Shown one piece after another: positions 1-9,000 of a stretch of DNA of 14,043 bases. The stretch comes from Triparma columacea (Eukaryota; Sar; Bolidophyceae; Parmales; Triparmaceae). The translations under genes were made by a program, and so were the position numbers. The stretch covers positions 1 through 14,043 of the forward strand of contig BRYA01000794.1 of assembly GCA_030267965.1 (NCBI GenBank), in the 5' to 3' direction. How positions within the stretch are numbered: the first letter of the stretch is position 1; every line of letters begins with the position of its first letter. The notes below the pieces were generated by a model, which worked only from the letters and a program-made list of their open reading frames with translations, was not told the DNA's origin and searched no databases.

Positions 1-229
1 CATGAACGCGAGGACCAGGGTAAAGAGGGGGAGGGTGAAGATCTCCTCCTGGACGAGCACGAAGGAATTCAGCCTCAACTTTTAGGAATAACGAAAGGCA
101 AGGATTTTTGTACTTTCTCTGCATCATTTATCATTGCGCTTAACGTGCGATCGCAAAAAGCGCTTGCATCAGTTCCATCGCAACGCCCCACCCCTCCCCA
201 CTCCTCCCCTCCTCCCCCCTCCGAAAAAT
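1..229. other. Left-edge flank; possible partial exon, unresolved
   Basis: This is the 3' flank of the minus-strand dipeptidase gene. Nothing here can be called with confidence. Read on the minus strand, about positions 1-75 are open and encode a hydrophobic stretch (…FTLPLFTLVLAFM) that could be a membrane segment of a gene running off the window. It is preceded by an in-frame stop, with only a weak AAG acceptor candidate. Read on the plus strand, the same bases encode an acidic Glu/Gly/Asp-rich stretch. Positions about 187-220 are a C-rich, nearly A-free tract. Confidence 0.25.
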
Positions 230-2646
230 TTAAAACATGGACTTAAGCTTGAGCTTGCTCTTGGTCTCCCACCTCTTCCCTGCGAGGCCATCGTTGCTGG
301 GCTCCAAATACTGAGAGAAGAAGAAGGGCAAGATATTGTAAGGCGTGTGGTTGGAGGAGACAGTTCTGACTAATCCTACCCCCACCCAATGACTGTCCAC
401 CCGCCCCTTCTCACCTGATCGCCGGTCTCCTCGGCAATGCGCGCATAGGTTTCATGGTTGAATCCGTTTCCTCCGACGCTGCAGCCGCATTCTGGGTCAG
501 CAGTGTTGGTGGTGATGTCGTAGCCATCGCGGAAGCGGACGAAGAGCTCTCCGAAGAAGGAGAACCAGGACTTGGTGAAGGAGTCCCCGAGCTTGACCCC
601 GAAGTCGTTTATGACCTGGAAGGCCTCTTCCTTTTCTCCCACGCCAATAAGCTTCATAATCTTTGCGTCCGTCTCGAGAAGCTGGTTCAAGTAGGTCTGC
701 TCGAAAACCATAATCTTCTCAAGCACGACAGGATAAATGTCCGCCCACCTGCTGTAGGCCCAGTTGGAAACGAGGTTAGTTACGTAGAAAGCGGAGTCAA
801 CGTCAAACTTCATCATCGGGGGAACAACGCCGTCCTGAGGCCCCCTCCCGGCGAAACTCTGAGGTAGCTCCCTGGCAGCCGCGTAGATCGGCACGCGCAC
901 GGTAGTGGCGGAGTCGTCGGCTCCGAACCAAATAACGGCCTGGAGAGGCTTGGGGAGGGAGCCCCTAATGTTGGCGACAAAGTTCCAACCCGTTTGCTGG
1001 GTTCCGATGGCCCTCTCGTTCACGTAGTTCTTGTCACCGTAGGACCAGGTGAGCGGCCTCCACCTGTAGGGGAGGTTAAAGGCCCCGCTTCCGACATCCT
1101 CGTCAAAGGCAAGCTCGGAGCCCTCAAAGTGGTTGCGCATGTGAGAAAAGGTATCGAGGAGGGAAATTTTTTGGGGGGGCGTTACAAAAAGAGGCATCCT
1201 GTTGGTGAGGTTCTTGCCCGTGGCGTAGTCGACGTATTTTGTCTGAAAGTCATCCCCCATCACACTGCTGAAAAAGCTGCGGTAGGTGGAGAGGAGGGAG
1301 CGAAGGGTGGGCAAATGAAATTTATGGACCATTTACCGCTCCCCTCGTCTTCACTCCTCCCAGCACCACTCAAATGAAATTTATGGATCATTTACCGCTC
1401 CCCTCGTCTTCACTCCTCCGAGCACTACTCAAATGAAATTTATGGATCATTTACCGCTCCCCTCGTCTTCACTCCTCCGAGCCCCACTCTTTTCCTCCAC
1501 CTCCACTCTCACCTCCAGACCCTACCCTCGCAGAAGCGGGCACCTTCGAAAGTGACGGGGTCGTAAGTGTCCGAGAAGGAGAAGTCCCTGTTGCCAACAG
1601 CCCCATCGAGCAACCCAATCTTCTTAGCGAAGGACAAAACGTCCGCTGAGTACATAACGTCGGGACTTTCCCAGTCGAATGTGGTGATCCTGGCCTGGTT
1701 GGCGTGACTGCTCACGGCGCCGTCTGGGATCCTGACAGCGGCCCAGACGCTCCCAAGTTCGTGCTTGCCCTTCCCAATCACCTCATTGATCCACACCTCA
1801 TCGGCATCGGCAATGGAGAAACTCTCCCCCTCAGAGGCGTAGCCGTACGTCTGCATAAGGTGATCCATGGTCGCGATGGCCTCCCTTGCCGTGGCTGAGC
1901 GCTGGAGAGTGATCCAGATCAAGCTGCCGTAGTCGACAATACTCCCTGGGTAGGCTTCACAAAGGTCTTCAAGACCTCCAAACGTCGTCTCTCCTATGCA
2001 AAGCCCAACTTCGTTACAGTTCCCAACGACATTGTAGGTAGTGGTGGAGGACTCAGGGATGTGACCAAGGTACTGAGGAGAGAGGGGGAGGGGTAAGAGG
2101 TGGGTGAGAGATCTTAACTTTACAAGGAAGGGTGAAGTGAAACGTTCAGCATACCTCCCCAGAATCCCAATCGTAGACGTCGCGCTTTGTAGAAGAAGAC
2201 GAGGACGTTGGGGGGTAGTGATAGAGACTACCGTACAGGCTTGCAGAGTCAGCGTTGTAGGCGAGTTGAGAAGTGTGATCAGATGAAGCTGAGGGAGGGG
2301 GAAGGGGGGGGGAGAGTTAGGGGGGCAGGGGGGGTGTGGCAGAGTGGGGTCAACGACGAGCAGGGAGGGGGAAAGGGTGGGGTAGAGTGGGGTCAACGAC
2401 GAGCAAGAAGAGCCTCGAGTGCATAGACACGTGCAGTCTGTGACGAAAAAAAGAGATACAAATAAGAGGGACAAGTTATGACAATCTCACCGCCTGGGGT
2501 AACGAGCTGCGGGGGGAAGGTGAGAAAAATGGGAATCTAAACACGGCGATTGCACGAAGAAAGGATATTTTTACGCAGCAACTCACAATATTGGTGCAAG
2601 CGGCAGCACCACCCAAAGTGAGCAGGAGGGGGAGAGAGAGCTTCAT
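230..2646 (-). CDS. Secreted peptidase family C69 (U34) dipeptidase, six exons
   Basis: Exons on the minus strand, in order: 2646-2587, 2506-2491 (16 bases), 2288-2155, 2072-1513, 1276-415 and 310-230. They sum to 1713 bases, giving 570 residues and a TAA stop, and all introns are GT-AG. The N-terminus (MKLSLPLLLTLGGAAA) is a short signal peptide followed by Cys17-Thr-Asn-Ile. In family C69, cleavage exposes such a cysteine as the N-terminal nucleophile. Other family-like segments are LVTPGA (residues 21-26), AYNADS near 35-40, GETTFGG (97-103), NEVIGKGK (166-173), RIPDGAVSSHANQARI (184-199), and a C-terminal block with CGCSVGGNGFNHETYARIAEETG. Every exon junction restores a family-like reading: for example, the 1513/1276 junction makes a serine in RVW-S-FFSSVMGDDF. 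The expected role is hydrolysis of dipeptides, in the secretory/lysosomal route or outside the cell; the substrate is not readable. Introns 2 and 4 carry tandem repeats. Family and gene model are firm; the exact start is well supported by the signal peptide next to Cys17. Confidence 0.9.
1312..1488. repeat. Three-copy 59-bp tandem repeat inside intron 4 of the dipeptidase gene
   Basis: Three head-to-tail copies begin at 1312, 1371 and 1430, each opening with CAAATGAAATTTATGGA. They differ at only a few bases (for example GGACC against GGATC, and CCCAGCACC, CCGAGCACT and CCGAGCCCC). The array lies wholly inside the 236-base intron (1277-1512). The copy nearest the acceptor lies within about 35 bases of it, so array length could affect the branch region. 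Confidence 0.93.
2341..2405. repeat. 43-bp-spaced direct repeat in intron 2 of the dipeptidase gene
   Basis: AGAGTGGGGTCAACGACGAG followed by CA occurs twice, starting at 2341 and 2384, separated by a G-rich spacer. The surrounding intron (2289-2490) is very purine-rich on the + strand, which makes a pyrimidine-rich intron on the coding strand. Confidence 0.85.
2491..2506 (-). other. 16-base microexon of the C69 dipeptidase gene
   Basis: This exon (CTCGTTACCCCAGGCG on the coding strand) has a preceding ccccgcag acceptor and a following gtgagatt donor. It encodes Leu-Val-Thr-Pro-Gly plus the first base of Ala26, linking CTNI in exon 1 to SSDH in exon 3. Skipping it would shift the frame and remove the residues just after the catalytic cysteine, so it must be included to make the enzyme. 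It enters in phase 0 and leaves in phase 1. Confidence 0.85.
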
Positions 2647-2755
2647 GCGCGCGAGAAGTCGAGGAAAAAAAGAAAAATCGAGAACGAGAGAAAATCGAAG
2701 CAAAGTGGGGAGCCGTTTGAGGGAATTCTTCTCGTTGTTGAGAACCAAGGCACAA
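2647..2755. promoter_or_regulatory. Short divergent intergenic region, probable shared promoter
   Basis: Only 109 bases separate the minus-strand dipeptidase ATG (2646-2644) from the chosen ATG of the plus-strand gene (2756). I see no convincing TATA box. The region is A/G-rich on the + strand. An in-frame plus-strand ATG at 2645-2647 even overlaps the dipeptidase ATG (catg), so the plus-strand start is not certain. Whatever drives the two genes must lie here or within their 5' exons. Confidence 0.5.
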
Positions 2756-5465
2756 ATGGGCGGATCGCCCTCGGAAACGAACGAATCGGGCGAGGATGAT
2801 GCGGTGGGTAAAACGGACGCAATGACCAAGTACACCAATAATGCGATTAACGACCCTATGCCTGAGATCGAGAAGAGGAGCAAGCTTATGAAGGAAAAGT
2901 ACGGGAGAAACCAGAGGAAGATAGTCAGGCTCATCACGGGACCAATACGAAACTCAGGGCGTTGCCTCGACTTCATGCTCCGCATGGTTGGAATAAGAAA
3001 GTGAGTTGGGGTGGAAGACGATGGAGCTGTTGCTTGGAGAAGGGCGACCAACAAGGAGAGAGGCGACAACAAGGAGGCGGCAGCAATGGTCGAACTGCAA
3101 GGGGGCAACAGCTGCATTGAATGACTTCGGCTTCAACCACCATTTCACTTTGCTGCCTTCTCATCAACCACTTAAACATTCACCCTTGCCATCATCATCC
3201 CTCGCAGCTATACCAAACCCAGGTTACGGGAGGTAACAGTTAGAAACAGTGACGAGGACGGGAAACACCTCCACTTGAACGTGATCTGGCCCTGTGAAAT
3301 ACTCGTGCTAAAAAAGAAAATCCAGGCCCTATGCAGCATACGATCCGACAACCAAAGGCTCGTCTATATGGGGAAGATTTTGAGGGATGAAGAAATGATA
3401 CCCGAGGAGTGCTTTATACAAGAAGACAAGGCGGCGCAGAAGCGGCACGATGGGACGGCAGAGATGGTCTTTCACATCTGGCTCGTGAACATCGGCTTCA
3501 GGTGAGAGTGGCGACGAGCTAAGCGAGTCGTACGAAGGGTCGGTAGTTAGATAGTTAGATAGTTAGATAGGATAGTTGGTTATCGTCGGCATAATCCTCC
3601 TCTAGCTAACACCTCCCACCTCCCCACATGCCCTCCCCCGCGCTTTTGGCAGCCTCGACAAGTACCAGCTCATGAGGGAAAAACAGAGCAAGGTTCAATT
3701 TGGGGCCACGACATCAGCAAAAATCGTACCCGATGACGGCCTGGAGGAAACCGAAGCGGAAAAGAAGGAGAGGGAAGAGGAGGAAAGGGTTCAGTGGGAG
3801 GTCAACCAGGTCCTCAAGAGGTTAGTGAGGGAGTTGGGGTGGGTGAGGAGAGGGCGGCAAGGACGTTGATGAGTGTTTGCAACCTCAACGCGCTTGTCAC
3901 CCCTACCTTCGCACGTTCATCTCAACACACTTGAATCTCAACGCCCCTCCTCGCTCCCTTCGCCCAACCACCCCCCACTTCCATATAGCATCGTAACCAA
4001 AGTTGAGCAAAAGGTCATAGACGAGCAGTTAGATGGAGAGGACCCTGTACTGAAAGCAAAGAAGGACAGGTTCAACATCGAAAAGGAGCTCGAGCTTATC
4101 GGCTGCGGCAACTACGCAGAGGGCCTCAAGAAGATTGGCTTTGGAGAACGGGGGGCGTTCTCTTTCCTGAGGGAGGAACACATAACCGGAAACCCGCTCT
4201 TCGTTCACGGGAAGGCGAAGCGCAAGATTGTTGGGCTAGCCTCGGCTTATAGGCGACAGCTCCAGTACGAGGAGCAACAGGTGAGCCGAGCAGCTAATTA
4301 ACTAACTGGGGTGCCAAAACTCCCTCATCTCGGTCACCGCAATGCATCCATTCTCCTCGCTCCCAGCCCCCCTTCCTCCCTCAACCCTCCCCCCTGACCC
4401 CCTCCTCAACTACCGCAGCACAAAACCCACCTAACAAAAATGAACGAGGTTTCCTACAGCAAAAAGTACACGGTCGACGGAAAGGAGTTCTTCCACAGCA
4501 AGGCCGAGATGGACGCCTTTTACGGTAATATAGAAGCGGAAAAGCGGGAAGAGTCCCGGAGACAATCCCAGGCCCACATAAGGAACAAGTTCAAGAAGGT
4601 TAGGAAGGGCTTCGGGTTCCTGGCTTTGGCGCAACACGAACCCAAGGCGAAGACGCACAATGAAATTGTGGAAGAAAAAATTGAGAGGATCAGCGTCCAC
4701 TATGGCAGGGACGAGTGGGACCTTCCGTCACGGCCCGCAATGTACACTGGATACACGGAAGAAAGGTTTAGGCTCATGAAGGAACAGGAGACGAAAATCA
4801 TGATGAGAACAAAACAGACCCAGTGGAGCGGGGATATAAGAGAAAAGATGAGGAACGCCGACGCCTTCAATTGTGGCCATGTGCCCGTAAATGATCTCAG
4901 GAGGATCCTCAAGAGGGTCTTTGAGAAGGAGCATGTTCACAACCCAGAGGAGAGGGTAGACCAGGTCCTTTCAAAGAGCGGAGACGGCATCCACCATGAC
5001 GAGGACATGATAGTGAAGTGCTCCCTAGAAGTAATGATCGACACCCTGAAAAATCATCTGTCGGGCCATCAGCTCAGGGCGCAGAAGCACCGCTTGGAGG
5101 AGGAAGCCAAGAAAAAGCGGAAGCAGCACTACTGGCTATACAAGGAAGAGGACGACGAAGCCGCTAGAAAGAAGGAAGTCACGAAACTTACCCCCTACAA
5201 TTGCCCCGGCTTTGAACCTCAGCCCTTCAACGGGAGAGTTTGTAGGCACTGTATGTACGACCGGGCCCTTCACACCTATATCCACACCAAGGAAGACTAT
5301 GCTGCAATCACTGCCAAGAGAAATATGGACGCTATGAACAGCAACATGGCCCTCGAAGAAGCGAATGAAATTGTAGCGAGACAGGAGGAAGTGAAGAAGA
5401 AGCTAAGGGAGCAAATGAACGCGCTCGGAGGAGTCGCTCAAGACTGGGAGGACACTTCAAGCTGA
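2756..5465 (+). CDS. Conserved-looking protein of unknown function with ubiquitin-like domain, EF-hand-like region and Cys/His cluster; five exons
   Basis: Exons: 2756-3000, 3208-3501, 3653-3820, 3989-4280 and 4419-5465, summing to 2046 bases, giving 681 residues and a TGA stop. The first three introns are all phase 2 and the last is phase 0; donors are gtgagt, gtgaga, gttagt and gtgagc. Residues about 88-178 resemble a ubiquitin-like fold: a strand, a Lys-rich helix (LKKKIQAL), then QRLVYMGKILRDEE, the usual strand-turn pattern. Residues about 190-470 are charged and largely helical, with KEREEEERVQ-type coiled coil and a conserved-looking ELELIGCGNYAEGLKKIGFGE segment. Residues about 473-545 look like a degenerate EF-hand pair (NCGHVPVNDLRRIL; SGDGIHHDED) lacking full calcium ligands. 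C595-x12-C608-x2-C611-x6-H618, with Phe and Pro between, resembles the C..F.P…C..C…H type of small zinc-binding motif. I do not recognise a named family. The start at 2756 is chosen for its acidic N-terminus (MGGSPSETNESGEDD); an in-frame ATG at 2645 is the alternative. Confidence 0.8.
3544..3571. repeat. TAGTTAGA microsatellite in intron 2 of the UBL-domain gene
   Basis: Just over three perfect copies of the 8-base unit TAGTTAGA lie about 40 bases after the donor of intron 2 (3502-3652). It is probably neutral and could serve as a polymorphic marker. Confidence 0.85.
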
Positions 5466-6004
5466 TTTTGTATGTTGACAAAAACAATCGGCTAATTACT
5501 CTTTTTAATATCTTATTTTGGTGCAGAGCCCACTTCTTCCTTCCGTCCGTTTTCCGGTGCACGAATCTAGGACCTAACCAACTTTGCTTGGGCAAAACAG
5601 TTTTGAAGGCTTCAAAGAGGTGCGTACAGTATACACAACCGGCCTTCACCTAAAACACCATCCTGGGTTGCCACCTAATAACTTGTTTTGAGGACAGAGA
5701 ATGGAAAATTGGTTAGAAAAATCAACGACTCGATCTCCAACCTCCATTGCTTGGGAAATTTTGAGCCAAGACATGGATTTCTACCGTAAACCCAAGCCAC
5801 TGTGAACCAACGCGATTTCACTCCCTGGGCGTAAACAATCGAGACCCTCGTTACTTGGTATATGGAAATTTTTGGTATATGGAATCGTCATGATGGTGAA
5901 GTTCCTTGACAATTGTCTAACACCTCCACCCCATCCCCATCCCCATCCTTATCCTCATCTGCAGATTAAGCTCTTCGCTAGATAAAGAAACATATTTGAC
6001 GAGG
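5466..6004. other. Intergenic region between the UBL-domain gene and the START/XKR-like gene
   Basis: This stretch should hold the 3' UTR of the upstream gene and the promoter and 5' UTR of the next. A 13-base direct repeat, TTGGTATATGGAA, occurs at 5855-5867 and 5872-5884. A pyrimidine tract with CATCCC units (about 5925-5960) ends in ctgcag at 5964, which looks like a splice acceptor. From 5965 the reading is open in phase 2 into the ATG at 6005, so a 5' UTR intron or an upstream coding exon is possible. No other coding sequence is convincing. Confidence 0.5.
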
Positions 6005-9000
6005 ATGAGTGACGCTCCGAAGAATGAACGACCATGGCTTGGGGCCATGACAAGCGGAGAAGGTGAGAGAAGAGTGACTGGGGTCTTGAGGGCGATAAAG
6101 TAGAGGAGGGAGGGCGGGGCGGTTGGCGAGAGAAGGGGGCGGACAACTCGAAGTGGGACAAAATCTCAGAACCCTCCATCTACTGCAAAGCTCACTCAGC
6201 ACTCCCTAACGCACCGTCACGGATGTAACCACGCTTACCATCACAGCGGGGCCTCGAGGCGGTTATCATACTCAAGTATCACCTCAAGAGGGATCTCTCT
6301 CTGAAGGTGACGGAGTCTCACTGCCGTTGCAGGTCGCCAGTACAAGCGAGGGCATGAAATTAAACACGTCAAGTGAGGAGACTGCGCTCGACACTAAAGC
6401 CGAGGGAGCTGAAAGAGGTGAGATGAGGGTTTAAGGGGGGAGGTAGATGATAAGGGAGATTTAGCGAGCGGAGTTTGTGTGACTGCAGAGGCTCGTCAAA
6501 TATCAAGCGCTCGTGTTCCGGTCTGCGGCGACCTCATGGGAACCATCTCCGGCGACCGCGAGGGTTCCAGTCTGCGGCAACCTCATGGGAACCGTCTCCG
6601 GCGATCACGTGGCTTCCGTCTGCGGCGACCGCATGGGGCGCTTCTGCGGCGACCGCATGGGTTCCGTCTCTGGCAACCGCGTGGGGCGCTTGATATGCTA
6701 CACGGAATCGAGGAGCACGCATGGAAATCTTTTCATTTTGACTAACAATCACCATAACCGCCATTACCGCAGACTCTGAAAATGGTCACGAGGACGCCGG
6801 ACGAGGTGAGTTGTGCGTTGAGAGCCGGAAAAGAAAAATACAATTTAATACTCTAGGAAAGAGCGGGAGAGTCGTGAGAGGACGCGTTGAAGCTTTGTAT
6901 TTTTTGCTCACTTTTGCAATGTGTTGTGTTGTCCCCTTCACAGTCTCTAAATCTAAAAGCTCTCGAGAGGACGCTGGACAAGACCAAGGTAAGTTCGATT
7001 CAGGGAGTCGCAGGGGGGGAGACCCTTGCAGTTTTTCTCACCGCCTGCGTGCGGAACGTACGAAGCCGTTCGCGGAGGGCCTGGCCCTCGGTGTCGAGCT
7101 CAACGAGCGGCTGCCGCGGCGCATGCGCCCGTGCGTGCGCCGGTCTGTGGCGACCGCATGGGTTCCGTCTCCGGCGACCGCATCGGTTCCATCTCTGGCG
7201 ACCGCGTGGGGTGCTTGATATTCTACACGGAATCGAGGGGCACGCGTGAAAATCCTTTCACTTTGACTAACAAACGCATAATCGCCATTACCGCAGACTC
7301 TGAAAATGGTCAAGAGGACACTGGACGAGGTGAGTTTTGCGTCGTTAAGGGCTGGAAGAGAAAGAGCACAATTAAATACTCTAGACGAGAGCGGGAGAGT
7401 CGCGGGAGGACGAGTTGAATTATTGTAACTTTTTCTCACTTTTGCTACAATGTTGTCCACTTCGCAGTCATTACATTAGATCCTGACAACACCGTCAAGA
7501 ACAAAGACTCCCCGCAGTCCCTCTCTAGCCCCGATCATGCCTCTTCCACTACGCAAGGACCCGTTGATATCGATTACGCAGCTCTTGGACCCGAGCAAGG
7601 CAAACTTGTGAAGCTTCTTGAGGAGAGAGGAGCCGTTGAAGGCCTAATAGACACTTCCACTGGCAATGATGTGAAAGTTTTAGGGCTTGCCGGTGTTTTT
7701 CAGGGTGATCGCAACAAGATCGTTGACTATATCCTTGCCGATTGTGAGCAGGGCATGTTCCGGAGGAAGACCCTCCACGAGTATGATGGAGAGGGAGGAG
7801 TCATTCATAGACTCGTCTACTGGAAGCACTACGGCAAGGAGAATAAGTTCGTCGAATTTCTGCTCGATGTCAGCGTCATCTCTTCCAACGAATCAACGTT
7901 CATCATGGGATTAACATCCCTTGACGAGGACGATCTTCCTGATGAGGCAATTGCAAGGCTTGTCGAGATACTAGATCCAACGAAGGCAAAGACAGTTCAG
8001 CGAGGTGTCATTAAGGGCGAGCTCAGTTTCTCTGATTTCAAGTTTGGACAAACTTCAGTTACAATGGTGGGAATTCTCGAGGCAGAGGAGAGGGTTACAG
8101 AAGCGAAATCAAATCTAGACGTTAGCACAGTCAAAAGCATTAAATCTGCAAGGTCAAACGCTGGAAGGATAAACAGCAGCATCAGCAGTGTCAAGAAAGC
8201 AAGGTCAAACGTTGGTAGGAAAAACAGCAGCATCAGCAGTGTCAAGAAAGCAATGTCAAACGTTGGAAGGATAAACAGCAGCATCAGCAGTGTCAAGAAA
8301 GCAAGGTCAAACGTTGGAAGAATCAACAGCAGCATCAGCAGTGTCAAGAAGGGAGACGTCAAGGCTGCGTATGCAGCAGTAAAGGATATCATGGAGGAGG
8401 TCAGGAAGAAGTTTAGACAGCCTGGTGTCATTGATGAGAGGAGGAAAAGACACTTTGTAGAGGATGTCATGCCGAGGGCACCGCCTCTGACAATAGAGGA
8501 GGAGGCAATGTTGGAGAGGGTTGGGAGTATAGAGAAGGAACTCCACACAAAGGGAAAAAGAGTCAAGGGGACACTGAAAGAGGGCATTGACAAGTTCCTG
8601 TGGAGAGAGGGGGACAATGAGTGGGGAGCCTTTGGGGTCACTGTGGACAAGTCAGCGAAGGGTATGTTGGCAGAGCAATTTCTGTTTGACACATATGATG
8701 CTTCAGAGGATCACATCAAAAATAATGGGAACTTGCCAAGGGTGATCAGGAATGATTTTGAGGGAACTAGAAGCATGCACTTTCATTGTGGCGTGAAGGT
8801 CCCTGCCACCACCAATCGACTATTTGAGGTTTGGTATGCGTGGAAGGAGGCTAAATTGGACAATGGCCAGACTGCATACATGCTAGGATTTGTGCCTTTG
8901 CATGAATATTATGGGGCAAGCTTCACCAACCTTAGCAAGGACGGCTTTGTAGTTGGAGTAACAAGAGGAATCTACATCATAGCCGAGGTTGCCCCAAATG

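Noticed and set aside
454..1377. Plus-strand frames opposite the dipeptidase gene
   Set aside because: They are shadows of the C69 coding exon, which has clear family motifs and splice sites.
5468..5653. Short + frame directly after the UBL-domain gene stop
   Set aside because: It is probably 3' UTR; no splice signal or conserved-looking sequence supports translation.
6475..6779. Several overlapping + frames and one minus frame with Gly/Asp/Arg or Ala/His repeats
   Set aside because: They arise from the 24-bp minisatellite in an intron; several frames are open at once, which is expected from a unit divisible by three. None continues beyond the array with sensible protein.
6526..7216. CRISPR-like array
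   Set aside because: The units are contiguous with no unique spacers, in a eukaryotic intron; this is a minisatellite.
7026..7460. Overlapping frames on both strands around the second minisatellite
   Set aside because: Same cause as above. The 33-base exon 5 with exact splice signals explains the coding content better.
7997..8692. Minus-strand frame with a Leu-rich repeat
   Set aside because: It is the antisense shadow of the 17-residue Ser/Lys repeat of the large gene.
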